A stretch of DNA of 64,000 nucleotides, from positions 1,452,501 to 1,516,500 of the forward strand of contig NZ_CP073745.1 in assembly GCF_024397975.1 (NCBI RefSeq), given 5' to 3'. Numbering within the stretch: the stretch's first letter is position 1; every line of letters begins with the position of its first letter. The notes below the pieces were generated by a model. It was not told the DNA's origin and made no database searches. It saw only the letters and a program-made list of their open reading frames with translations. The translations under genes and the position numbers were made by a program. Below, in pieces: positions 8,610-16,820 of the stretch. The DNA comes from Bacterioplanoides sp. SCSIO 12839 (lineage in GTDB: Bacteria; Pseudomonadota; Gammaproteobacteria; Pseudomonadales; Oceanobacteraceae).

Positions 8610-10511
8610 TTATTTAACATCCAGCGGGCGGCCTGATTGATAGCGGAATTTTAAAAATGCCTGAGCTTTATCCAATACCTGAAACGCCTCTTTTAAATTA
8701 CGACGTTCAAAGGTGGATAAATTATCCGGTTCAATATTGTTATCCGGCTCATCACCGCGCTCGATATCCAACGCCTGATGACGAATACGAACCATGGCGA
8801 TGTATTCCAATGCATCACTTAAATCGCGACCTTTACCAGGTGGTAACAGGTTTGCACGAATAATATCGTCCAACCGCTCGAAGGAGTTTTGTGCCCGTGA
8901 GCCAACCGCCAGTGAGTGAACCCGAATCACATCCGACAGCGGGGCGGTGCCACGACGTTTTAAATTAATGGAATTGTTATGGCGGCCATCCTGCTCCATC
9001 ACAAATCCTTTAAAGAAGCCCAGCGGTGGTGTTCGATTGAGAGAATTACGCGCCAGATAGGCTAGAAATTTAGGCGATTGTCTGGCTTTGCGGGCAATAA
9101 ACCCGGTGAGCTGGTCTGCCCATTTTTCTTTACCGTGTACGCCATCTAAATCAAAAAAGATCGACGAGTGCAGCAATGCTTTAGGGGAAGGGTTTTCCAT
9201 CCAGTCTGAAAACTGTTGCTGCCATTGCTTCAGAGTTAATCGCCATTCCGGGTTTTTGGCCATGATGTCACCGTCACAATATTTGTAGCCACAGGCGGCC
9301 AGACCATCACAAACAAATTCAGAAAGCTGGTGGAAATATTCGCCATGTTCGGCTTCGTTATAACGGTTATCAAGGATAATGGCATTGTCCTGATCAGTTA
9401 CAATCAGCTGCTCATCCCGTGCCATAGAGCCCAGCGCCAGAAAGCAATAAGGAATCGGAGGAGGGCCAAAAATTTCTTCCGCCAATTCTAACAAGCGTTG
9501 TTTAAAACTTCGGCCAATTACTGCCATAGCAGAACCAATCATGTGTGAATTGGCATCTTCATTCACCATACGCACATAAATATTGGGCAACTGTTCCGCG
9601 AGTTTCGCTAAATCGTCAACGCTGTTTTGTGAAAAGATACTACGCACGAATAACAGGCTGTTTTGTGACTCGTGTTGAACAATATCCGACAAGGCCACCA
9701 CGCCAATAGGCTTGTAGCGATGCACGATGGGCAGGTGGTGCACGTTCTGGCGCAGCATCAGCAACATGGCTTCAAACACGTAAGCGTTGTCATCAATCAT
9801 CACCATATCCGGTGACATAATTTCGCCCGCCTGGGTGGATAAGGGTAAACCTTCGGCCAGCACCCGAACCCGCAAGTCACGGTCGGTGATAATGCCAACG
9901 ACCTGGCCATCGTCATCGTCAGGGTCGGTGGCAATGGGTTTATCCGGGTCGGTAACCAGAATGGACGACACCCGCTCTTCGCTCATTATTTTGGCAATAG
10001 CGGGTACATCGATATCCTTGGTAATGGTCACAGCTTCACGGGTGATGAGCGATTTAATTTTGACCGTGGTTAAATCATTATCATCGGCTTGTTTTGAAAT
10101 AGTACGGCGTAATAAATCACCACCTTCTGCTTCAAAATAATCGGCGAAAAAATCAAAGTCATCACAAAACTGGTCGAATAAATCCGCCGGTAGGCAGTAG
10201 AGCAGAGTGTCTTCGATGGCTTTCACCGGATAACGTACCCGCCGGTTCATCAATAGCGCCATTTGCCCAAACACATCACCACTGTCGAGGCGATTATAGA
10301 GTTCGCCATTACGGCGGTACGTTTCGACGGCACCACTGCGCACCACATACAGATCCTGAATCGGATCACCATAATTCAGAATCTCTTGTCCGGCCCGGAC
10401 ATAACTGATTTCGGCTTGTTGTGCTAATAACAGCAGTGCTTCTTCGGGGAGTTCTTCAAACGGTGGGTGTTGTTGAAGAAAGCGGGCGATTTCCTGTAAT
10501 TCTGCTTGCAT
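8610..10511 (-). CDS. cNMP-binding/CBS/DUF294 nucleotidyltransferase-like protein
   Basis: A 633-residue signalling protein with four modules. The first is a cyclic-nucleotide-binding domain (about 15-120). Next come two CBS domains (about 155-290, with IITDRDLRVRVLAEG and GVVALSDI). A DUF294 nucleotidyltransferase-like domain has the motif LGSMARDEQLIVTDQDNAII (about 357-376), and a C-terminal DUF294_C helical domain follows (about 480-620). The GS...R.E...DQD arrangement is that of an active nucleotidyltransferase, similar to GlnD-type folds. Cytoplasmic. The target is unknown; in other bacteria such genes lie next to acetate permease and the same exonuclease. Here it heads a two-gene operon with the exonuclease. 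Confidence 0.85.
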   Translation of the reverse strand: MQAELQEIARFLQQHPPFEELPEEALLLLAQQAEISYVRAGQEILNYGDPIQDLYVVRSGAVETYRRNGELYNRLDSGDVFGQMALLMNRRVRYPVKAIEDTLLYCLPADLFDQFCDDFDFFADYFEAEGGDLLRRTISKQADDNDLTTVKIKSLITREAVTITKDIDVPAIAKIMSEERVSSILVTDPDKPIATDPDDDDGQVVGIITDRDLRVRVLAEGLPLSTQAGEIMSPDMVMIDDNAYVFEAMLLMLRQNVHHLPIVHRYKPIGVVALSDIVQHESQNSLLFVRSIFSQNSVDDLAKLAEQLPNIYVRMVNEDANSHMIGSAMAVIGRSFKQRLLELAEEIFGPPPIPYCFLALGSMARDEQLIVTDQDNAIILDNRYNEAEHGEYFHQLSEFVCDGLAACGYKYCDGDIMAKNPEWRLTLKQWQQQFSDWMENPSPKALLHSSIFFDLDGVHGKEKWADQLTGFIARKARQSPKFLAYLARNSLNRTPPLGFFKGFVMEQDGRHNNSINLKRRGTAPLSDVIRVHSLAVGSRAQNSFERLDDIIRANLLPPGKGRDLSDALEYIAMVRIRHQALDIERGDEPDNNIEPDNLSTFERRNLKEAFQVLDKAQAFLKFRYQSGRPLDVK

Positions 10512-10741
10512 GATGCTATCCGAACATAATTCAGATACAGGCTAACACGAGGCCTGGGATTTTCTGAACACTGTGGGACTCTTTCTGAACACCGTGACAC
10601 TCTTTCCTAATACTGTGGCGCTCTGGATTGCAGGAGGTGTGCAACTCGGCATGTAGGTTATCATTGAATACCAGGTTACTCTATTTCATAATAAACAATC
10701 GATTGATAGTCAGGCACTGGTTAATAGTTCAGGAAATTGCG

Positions 10742-11116
10742 ATGAGTACAGCTGAAAAACGAATTTTTGTGCAGGATGAAAACTGCCCGATCCGCAATGT
10801 GGTGGTTCATATTGGTGATAAATGGTCGGTTTTGATTGTGTTTGCGCTGGTTGATGGAGCCGATCGCTTTAATTCGTTAAAGAAACGCATCGAAGGGATT
10901 TCACAGCGAATGCTGACACAAACGCTGCGTGACCTGGAGCGCGATGGATATGTACTGCGTACTGTTTATCCAGAGGTGCCGGTAAAAGTGGAATATGAAT
11001 TAACGGAGCTGGGTCGAGGATTGGCTAAAGCTGCTTGGGGGCTGGTTTCCTGGGCCGATCAGCATCTGGATGATGTGAAACAAGCCCGCTCAGATTATGA
11101 TTTGCGGAAGGAGTGA
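10742..11116 (+). CDS. HxlR-family transcriptional regulator
   Basis: A 124-residue winged-helix regulator of the HxlR (MarR-related) family. ATG 10742 is chosen because it follows CAGGAAATT and matches the family N-terminus; an upstream in-frame start would add 38 unlikely residues. The family pattern is visible: a single N-terminal Cys followed by Pro (ENCPIRNVV), IGDKWSVLIVFAL, RFNSLKKRIEGISQRMLTQTLRDLERDGYV, and a wing ending EYELTELG. The Cys at about residue 15 could sense redox or electrophiles as in some members. No obvious target next door; it faces a convergent small membrane-protein gene. Confidence 0.85.
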   Translation: MSTAEKRIFVQDENCPIRNVVVHIGDKWSVLIVFALVDGADRFNSLKKRIEGISQRMLTQTLRDLERDGYVLRTVYPEVPVKVEYELTELGRGLAKAAWGLVSWADQHLDDVKQARSDYDLRKE

Positions 11117-11117
11117 G

Positions 11118-11420
11118 TTAATCACTATTATCCGATGAATTATTATGCTGGTGCCCCGCATGAAACCCTGTCGCATCAGTATTCGAATCATGGTTTTTAC
11201 TTCTAACGTAAACTTGATTACTGGAATTGCTATTAGAGTTATTGATAGTGAAAAAGAAAATTATGATCGGGCCAAGATAAGGAACTACTAGACTGAATAG
11301 CGCTTGGGCTTTTTTCTGTTTTTCATTGACCACATCGACGATTGCAACAGTGGCAATTGTAAAAAGTACCATCCCTAAATGCACCCAAATTGCTGTAACA
11401 TAAAAATTGTCAGTTAGCAT
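11118..11420 (-). CDS. Small membrane protein with His/Asn-rich tail
   Basis: A 100-residue product with two membrane helices (about 8-30 and 38-58) and a hydrophilic tail very rich in Asn, Ser and Asp, ending HAGHQHNNSSDNSD. The topology resembles small phospholipase-D-nuclease-N-terminal-like or cardiolipin-synthase-N-terminal-like membrane proteins (VVPYLGPIIIFFF), but no catalytic part is present. It ends two bases from the convergent hxlR-type gene. Function unknown. Confidence 0.5.
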   Translation of the reverse strand: MLTDNFYVTAIWVHLGMVLFTIATVAIVDVVNEKQKKAQALFSLVVPYLGPIIIFFFTINNSNSNSSNQVYVRSKNHDSNTDATGFHAGHQHNNSSDNSD

Positions 11421-11558
11421 ATTGATGTCTCTCGTATTTCTAAGTGTCGATAGTTAGAAACTTTAAGTTTATCGATATTTTTGTTTGAAGACTAATTCAA
11501 TACTATCAGTGATCTTTGATTAAGAAAGAGGCCTGTGCGGCCTCTGGTCAGCGGCGAG

Positions 11559-12755
11559 TTAAGCGATCTGAGTTTTGGCCAGTGGGTTGCCACTGGTTGA
11601 TTGCTGAAACGCTTTGATGCCGCTTTTTGCGTTGGCTTCCTTAACCAGCTCCAGCTCTTCAGTGGTTGCGTATTTGGAATCCCACTCTAACACTTTGGGT
11701 GTCATTAATTTGTGCCACAGCGGAGGAATCAGGGCGATGACGATGGTGGTGAGGTAGCCGCTGATCATCATTGGCGCATCCGGGTAAGGTTTCAGGTCCT
11801 GATAAGGGACTTCACCCTGAGCATGATGGTGTGAGTGGCGGGTCAGGTTAAACATCGACCATGAACTGATACGTTTGTTGGTATTCCATGAATGGCGTGG
11901 CTGAACCGATGTTTCCGGGTTGCGCACCATGCCGTAATGTTCCATGTAATTAACAATTTCAAGCAGCGATTTGCCCCATAACATACAGGCAATAAAAAAC
12001 ATCATTGCCACAAAACCGCCCATGGCATACGCCGCAGCAACCAATAACATGCTCATCAGATGACCACGAATCACAGCATTGTGCCAGCCAAATAAAGACA
12101 GGCGTTTGCGTTTCAGGCGCTTTTTCTCAATGTTCCAGGCACTGATATTACCTTTGAGGGTAGAGACCAGAATATGAAAATAAACATTACGACCACGGGG
12201 CGCGGTTGCCGGATCTTCTTTGGTGGAAACATAACGATGATGGCCGTATACGTGCTCGATCGAAAAAATGGTGTCGAAGCTGAAAGCCAATAACCAACGC
12301 CCAACCAACATAGAGATTGGGTCCCAGGTGCGATGCGTTAATTCGTGTGCGGTAATGGTACCGATCAAGCCAATCATCAAACCACTTGTGACAAAAGCCG
12401 AGATGTGATGAATCCAGGCAGTATTTTCGCGTGCGGCAAGTACGTCATAACCGGTGATCTGAGTTAGCCATGCCCCTATGCCAAAAACATCGGTATCGCT
12501 GACACTCCAGATGGAAGCAAACATAATCAGGCTCAACAATGGCAAAGCCATCCACAGTTGTACGGTGAGAATGGTTGGATGAGCAAAATCCGGGGTGCTG
12601 GTGTCATCGCCGGAGATTGCATCTCCCACAATATAAAATAACAGTAACGTGATTAAGCCATAACTGATCCATGCGCCACCGGCGAACAGCGATGCCAGAG
12701 CCGCAAGGCCAATAAGATGAAACAGAAAAAATTTTAAGTAATGGAAAATTTTCAT
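11559..12755 (-). CDS. alkB: AlkB/XylM-type membrane diiron monooxygenase
   Basis: A 398-residue inner-membrane hydroxylase that inserts oxygen into a terminal alkane carbon or an aryl methyl group. About six membrane helices are seen. All diiron histidine boxes are intact: HELTH at 137-141, EHVYGHH at 167-173, NYMEHYG at 269-275 and LTRHSHHHA at 304-312. The last one is the AlkB signature except that Gln-Arg/Asp positions vary (LTRHSHHH instead of LQRHSDHH). It follows, in the same operon, a XylA-like ferredoxin reductase rather than a rubredoxin, an arrangement closer to xylene monooxygenase XylMA than to classical AlkBFG. Substrate class (medium-chain alkane versus alkylbenzene) is therefore open. 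Symbol given at family level only. Confidence 0.85.
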   Translation of the reverse strand: MKIFHYLKFFLFHLIGLAALASLFAGGAWISYGLITLLLFYIVGDAISGDDTSTPDFAHPTILTVQLWMALPLLSLIMFASIWSVSDTDVFGIGAWLTQITGYDVLAARENTAWIHHISAFVTSGLMIGLIGTITAHELTHRTWDPISMLVGRWLLAFSFDTIFSIEHVYGHHRYVSTKEDPATAPRGRNVYFHILVSTLKGNISAWNIEKKRLKRKRLSLFGWHNAVIRGHLMSMLLVAAAYAMGGFVAMMFFIACMLWGKSLLEIVNYMEHYGMVRNPETSVQPRHSWNTNKRISSWSMFNLTRHSHHHAQGEVPYQDLKPYPDAPMMISGYLTTIVIALIPPLWHKLMTPKVLEWDSKYATTEELELVKEANAKSGIKAFQQSTSGNPLAKTQIA

Positions 12756-12791
12756 GTTGTTCTCCTTTTATTTTTGTTTTAGGGCCTGTTG

Positions 12792-13877
12792 TCAGGCGCT
12801 TTTTTTCACATCGACAGCCTTTTGCATATCAACCGTGATAAAACGATCGGCATAAATATGGTTAGCGCTGATGCCCAGTTTTTTTAATACGGTTTCAGCG
12901 GCGTCAATCATGGCCGGAGGGCCACATAAATAAGCATGACTCTCTGGCAATAAAGCGGGTTGAATAAAATCACTGACCAAACCGCGTTTTCCATTCCAGT
13001 TGGAGGTGTCTGCTTCGTCGGATAACACAGGAGTAAATTCAAAGCTGGCATGCCAGTGTCGTCGGATGTTGTCGATGCGCTCCAGAGCGTATAAATCTTG
13101 CTGGCTGCGTGCTCCGAACAGTAATAACAATGGGCGATGGCGTGACTGTTGGACTTCCGCTTCTAACATGGCAATAACGGGTGCCAGACCACTACCACCG
13201 GCGACCATTACAATGGGGTTTTGCGCCGGTCTGAGCCAGAAATCACCGAGCGGCCCTTTGATGTCAATTCGTTCTCCGGTCAGATCTTTTTGATTAACGG
13301 CTCCTGAAAAACGCCCACTAGGCACTTCTCGAACAAAAAAGCTCAGTGTATTTTCTTTGTTTTGAGAACGATTTGACGGAGAGGCGGGAACAGAAGCAAA
13401 AGAATAGCTGCGCGCCAGGTCAGGTAAGCTTGCTAAGGTGAGGTCGGCAAACTGGCCGGGTTGGTAAGAAACCGGCGTGTCAGTACGAACGACCAATTCG
13501 GTAATATCATGAGTCAGGCGCTTCTGGGCAATCACTTTCCCTGCGGTATGCTCGATGGACTGCTGTGGCAGATCAAGCCTGATGCTGATATCCGTTTCAG
13601 GTACGCTCTGGCAAGCCAGGATATAGCCATTATCCAGATCCTCATCCGACAAAATGTAGCCGACATCGGTCAGCTCTTTTACTTTGCCAGCTCTCAGCTG
13701 GCACTTACAGGCGGCACAACCGCCTACCCGACAGGAGTGTGGAAATTCAATGTCATGTCGTAATGCCGCATTCAGCAATGTTTCCTGAGGGTTAACCTCA
13801 ATTGTCTGGCCGTTGATATTGGCAGTGTGCGGCTTTTTATTTTCCGGCTTTTTATTTTTCTGGAAAAATGAAAACAT
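12792..13877 (-). CDS. 2Fe-2S/FAD/NAD(P)H electron-transfer reductase (XylA-like)
   Basis: A 361-residue reductase that passes electrons from NAD(P)H through FAD to a plant-type 2Fe-2S centre and on to the hydroxylase. The N-terminal ferredoxin domain has ligands Cys49, Cys54, Cys57 and Cys89 in CRVGGCAACKC...C. The FAD domain shows RSYSFAS (about 156-162). The nucleotide domain shows GGSGLAP (227-233) and CGPP (318-321). The domain order ferredoxin-FAD-NAD is that of XylA, BenC and phenol hydroxylase P5-type reductases. It is the first gene of the operon, 36 bases before the hydroxylase gene, and is divergent from an AraC-type regulator. Confidence 0.88.
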   Translation of the reverse strand: MFSFFQKNKKPENKKPHTANINGQTIEVNPQETLLNAALRHDIEFPHSCRVGGCAACKCQLRAGKVKELTDVGYILSDEDLDNGYILACQSVPETDISIRLDLPQQSIEHTAGKVIAQKRLTHDITELVVRTDTPVSYQPGQFADLTLASLPDLARSYSFASVPASPSNRSQNKENTLSFFVREVPSGRFSGAVNQKDLTGERIDIKGPLGDFWLRPAQNPIVMVAGGSGLAPVIAMLEAEVQQSRHRPLLLLFGARSQQDLYALERIDNIRRHWHASFEFTPVLSDEADTSNWNGKRGLVSDFIQPALLPESHAYLCGPPAMIDAAETVLKKLGISANHIYADRFITVDMQKAVDVKKSA

Positions 13878-13959
13878 AGTTAGGTCCTGAGTATCTGATG
13901 AGTGCCTTCAAGATAATGATCAGGTTAGGGCATGAATCGGTTTTGCCAGAGAGCAGAGA

Positions 13960-13986
13960 TTGACAGTAGGGGGTCATTTTTTGACA
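13960..13986. promoter_or_regulatory. Direct repeats in alkB operon/araC divergent promoter
   Basis: TTGACA occurs at 13960-13965 and again at 13981-13986, exactly 21 bases apart, that is two helical turns on the same face. AraC/XylS proteins bind direct repeats with this period. The second copy could also act as the -35 box of the rightward regulator gene (an AT-rich stretch follows). I infer a regulator-binding site for the divergent operon. Confidence 0.45.
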
Positions 13987-14036
13987 ACCGCAAAACAATA
14001 ATAAAAAACGACCTGGGCTAGAGCGGAGCTAACAAC

Positions 14037-15071
14037 ATGGTGAAGAGCGGCTTGAAAGAAAAAACAACGGACGACATCACGTTGCCGGGTTTTTACGTCT
14101 TGCAGATTTTTGAGGTGGTGGCCGGCTTTGGTATTGATACGGCGGAATGGCAGGCACAGCTTGGATTAAGTCATGTCTCAGAAGACTCGGATTCCGTCAC
14201 CATGCCCTGGGACACTTTTATGCGCCTGGTACAACAGGCTGAGCATTATGCGGGTGATCAGGCGGTTGGTTTATTGGTGGGGCAGCGGTTGGCCGTGAAT
14301 ACTCATGGCATCCTCGGATTTGCCGCCATGAACAGCGGTTCAATTCGCCAGGTTGTGGAGCTGGTCGCCCGGTTTATTCCATTACGTACTGACCTGATTC
14401 ATATCAACGGCGGGCAGCAGGGTGATCAATATCAGATTGTATTTCAGCAGCAACGGGAACTCGGTGTTATCCGCGCCAGTGTCTTAGAAGCTATTGTATT
14501 GGCCATTAAAAATATTCTTGATTTTATCAGCATGGGAACAGCGTTACAGGCGCGTATTGCACTGCCTTATTCCCCACATACGTATGCCGACTTATTGCCC
14601 GGTTTATTTCAGTCGCCGGTGGATTTTAATCAGGATTGGGTGGGCATTTCAGTTCCTCTATCGGTTGTCGATCAGCCGTTAAAAATGGCCAATAATGCCA
14701 GTTTTCGTGAAGCCATTGATATTTGTCAGAAAGAGTTGGAAGCGTTAGAAAATCAGGGAACATTAGCGGCGCAGATACAGCAATTGTTGTTATCGGGCCA
14801 TCATCCGTTTCCGACGTTGGAAGCGGCCGCAAAAAGTGTTTATATGACCCCCAGAACCTTACATCGACGCCTACAGGAAGAAGGCACCAGTTATAAAAAA
14901 CTGATTGAGGATATACGTCATCGTCTGGCGCTGCAGCATCTTAAAAAAGGTGATTTAACCATTCAGCAGGTGGCTTATGCACTGGGGTATTCGGATGTGG
15001 CGAATTTCAGGCGAGCCTTTAAGCGTTGGCAGGGCGTGCCCCCGGCGGAATACCTGAACAGTCTTCACTGA
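14037..15071 (+). CDS. AraC/XylS-family regulator, likely of the monooxygenase operon
   Basis: A 344-residue regulator. The N-terminal half (about 15-200) is the arabinose-binding-like/OruR-type effector domain with the typical LAVNTHGILGFAAMNSGSIRQVVELVARF segment split over residues 80-115. The C-terminal double helix-turn-helix (about 245-340) ends in the family signature ...ALGYSDVANFRRAFKRW and GVPPAEY. GGAG lies nine bases before ATG 14037. It is divergent from the reductase/hydroxylase operon with only 159 bases between the starts, so it most likely senses a substrate or product and activates that operon. Relatives of this subfamily control alkane, aromatic or amino-acid catabolism. 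Confidence 0.85.
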   Translation: MVKSGLKEKTTDDITLPGFYVLQIFEVVAGFGIDTAEWQAQLGLSHVSEDSDSVTMPWDTFMRLVQQAEHYAGDQAVGLLVGQRLAVNTHGILGFAAMNSGSIRQVVELVARFIPLRTDLIHINGGQQGDQYQIVFQQQRELGVIRASVLEAIVLAIKNILDFISMGTALQARIALPYSPHTYADLLPGLFQSPVDFNQDWVGISVPLSVVDQPLKMANNASFREAIDICQKELEALENQGTLAAQIQQLLLSGHHPFPTLEAAAKSVYMTPRTLHRRLQEEGTSYKKLIEDIRHRLALQHLKKGDLTIQQVAYALGYSDVANFRRAFKRWQGVPPAEYLNSLH

Positions 15072-15814
15072 TGCCCGTATTTATCCATAATTTGCTGATA
15101 AATGCCGAGCTTTTTAATATCTTTTAATCCCTGATTGTAATCATCACGAATGGCTGGGTTATTGAAAACCGGCATGGCTGGGACATCATTAAATATATGA
15201 TGATATTCACTAATGGCTTTCTTGAAGCCCGCCTGCTGATAAAAATAATGAAAAATCCGGCGATCTAACAACACCAGGTCAGTGCGTTGGTTGATTAATA
15301 AATCAATAAGTCGCGACATATCGCGGTGTTCATAATATTCCGGTGCCTGTTCGCAGGCCTGAATAAATGCTGAGCCAAAATACCCGCCAGCTCCCTGAAA
15401 GGTTGCCAGACGATAATGTTTCAGGTCATCAATCGATGTCAGGGTAACAGGGTTGCTTTTCAGCGAAAACAAGGTGGGGTGATACAGAATATGTGGGTCG
15501 CCGGTGTACAGATCTGCCTGGTCCGGGGCGAAGCTGGGCACAATCACATCCACACGTTTCATCTGCAATTCTGCCATGGCTCTGTGTAAGCTCATAAATT
15601 GCACCTGAACCTGATAACCTTGCTGCTCCAGAGAGGACACAACCGTTTCAATATCGAGGCCTCCCAGCGGATCCCGGATCATATAAGGCGGGCCTTCAGA
15701 CGTGGCCAATATCAGGGACTTATTGGGTTTGGGGATTGTTAGGTCGGCGTTTGCCTGAGCGCTGCTGGAAATGGCAACAAATGACAGCAATAACGCTAAT
15801 AAAAAAGACTTCAC
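15065..15814 (-). CDS. Periplasmic solute-binding protein (SBP_bac_3-like)
   Basis: A 249-residue protein of the transporter substrate-binding superfamily. A GTG at 15814 is taken as the start because it gives a clean signal peptide (KSFLLALLLSFVAISSSAQA) and follows GAGAA; the frame extends upstream into the pilin gene without a plausible start. The mature domain runs ILATSEGPPYMIRD...GLDIETVVSSLEQQGY through LVLLDRRIFHYFYQQ, as in polar amino-acid binding proteins that work without their own ABC permease. It ends by overlapping the 3' end of the convergent araC-type gene by seven bases. It is 10 bases downstream of a prepilin gene and probably co-transcribed with it. Confidence 0.75.
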   Translation of the reverse strand: MKSFLLALLLSFVAISSSAQANADLTIPKPNKSLILATSEGPPYMIRDPLGGLDIETVVSSLEQQGYQVQVQFMSLHRAMAELQMKRVDVIVPSFAPDQADLYTGDPHILYHPTLFSLKSNPVTLTSIDDLKHYRLATFQGAGGYFGSAFIQACEQAPEYYEHRDMSRLIDLLINQRTDLVLLDRRIFHYFYQQAGFKKAISEYHHIFNDVPAMPVFNNPAIRDDYNQGLKDIKKLGIYQQIMDKYGHQ

Positions 15815-15824
15815 ACTAACATTC

Positions 15825-16373
15825 TCAACACGCGGGTAATAATGGACTCTGTCCGCATACTCTGACACTACCGTCGCGAGAATCATAGCGAATAATAATT
15901 TGCCCGGTATTTTGATTGCCGGTGTCACCCTGAGCACGATACACGTAGCTGCAAACCCGATTCTGGGTATGCCGGAAGGAACGGTATTGCTGGTTATTAT
16001 TGTTGTGAGCCACACTTGGCGCTTCACTCAGCAACCCTTGCCACAACTCTGCACAGCCTTTGCTTTGGCGACCGATATTTTCATTGCCATTGCCCTTATC
16101 AATACCAATTGGATATCCCTGGTTATTGGTATCAACATTGTCGTTACCAAAGCCTTGCAGATTCTGCACCCGGGTAGCGTGCCCTTGGCTCTGAAACAGG
16201 GCTTTTACGGTGTTAACGGAGCTGCGCAGACTACCGGCAACTCCTTCTGCCTGTGCAATTACGGCTTCATCTGATAAATCGGAAAATCGCGGAAGAATGA
16301 CGGCAGAAAGAATACCTATTAAAACAATAGCTACGATTAGCTCTATTAATGTAAAAGCGCGGGAGGCGTTCAT
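15825..16373 (-). CDS. Type IV prepilin/pseudopilin (MSHA-like)
   Basis: A 182-residue prepilin. The N-terminus carries a short leader and the class III cleavage/methylation motif AFTLIELIVAIVLIGILSAVILPRF, with Glu5 of the mature protein present. The globular part is Asn/Gln-rich and contains three to four cysteines, two of them near the C-terminus (VCGQSPLLPAC), which fits a C-terminal disulphide loop of MshA/PilA-like proteins. No pilus assembly genes are nearby, so it must use machinery encoded elsewhere. It leads a two-gene unit with a periplasmic binding protein, an unusual partner. Confidence 0.8.
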   Translation of the reverse strand: MNASRAFTLIELIVAIVLIGILSAVILPRFSDLSDEAVIAQAEGVAGSLRSSVNTVKALFQSQGHATRVQNLQGFGNDNVDTNNQGYPIGIDKGNGNENIGRQSKGCAELWQGLLSEAPSVAHNNNNQQYRSFRHTQNRVCSYVYRAQGDTGNQNTGQIIIRYDSRDGSVRVCGQSPLLPAC

Positions 16374-16484
16374 TTGGGCTGCCCAAAGCGAATATTGCCT
16401 TAATTATAGGAAAGTCACCGGGAAATGCCCTGCTCAAAAGGGCTAATACTGTATGCGATGTTCTGGAGGGCTCAGTCCTGGCAG

Positions 16485-16796
16485 TTACAAGCCAAAGTGC
16501 GACAAATTGATGCGATATTGCTCACTGACTTCAACGCCTTCTTCACGCAGCCGGTTGGCCTGGCGGTCGGCGGCATTACTGCCCGCCGGAAAGCTGATCT
16601 TGCCCTGAGCATTGATCACCCGGTACCACGGTAAGGTACTGTCGGCAGGAAGCTTTTTTAAGGTTTGTCCGACCCAGCGAGCACGTCGCGGCATCCCGGC
16701 CAGTTCTGCTAGCTGGCCATAAGTAACGACCTTACCGCTGGGTATATTGGCGAGAACGGTGTACAACCGTTCGCTGGCGGATAACGTTTCTGTCAT
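16485..16796 (-). CDS. atl: Alkyltransferase-like protein (ATL)
   Basis: A 103-residue protein consisting only of the DNA-binding domain of O6-alkylguanine transferase. It has the helix-turn-helix region IPSGKVVTYGQLAELAGMPRRARWVGQTL, the Arg finger region included. The active-site Cys of MGMT is replaced by Trp (PWYRVINAQGKIS instead of PCHRV), the mark of ATL proteins. These bind O6-alkylguanine lesions without repairing them and hand them to nucleotide excision repair. It is 24 bases after bufC in the same direction, so it may be read through from the bufferin operon. Confidence 0.85.
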   Translation of the reverse strand: MTETLSASERLYTVLANIPSGKVVTYGQLAELAGMPRRARWVGQTLKKLPADSTLPWYRVINAQGKISFPAGSNAADRQANRLREEGVEVSEQYRINLSHFGL

Positions 16797-16820
16797 CGGA
16801 TTCGTTCTGGTATTTACCGT

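Noticed and set aside
15815-16027. Upstream extension of the solute-binding protein frame to 16027
   Set aside because: It overlaps the prepilin coding region and lacks a signal peptide in that register; GTG 15814 gives a clean one.
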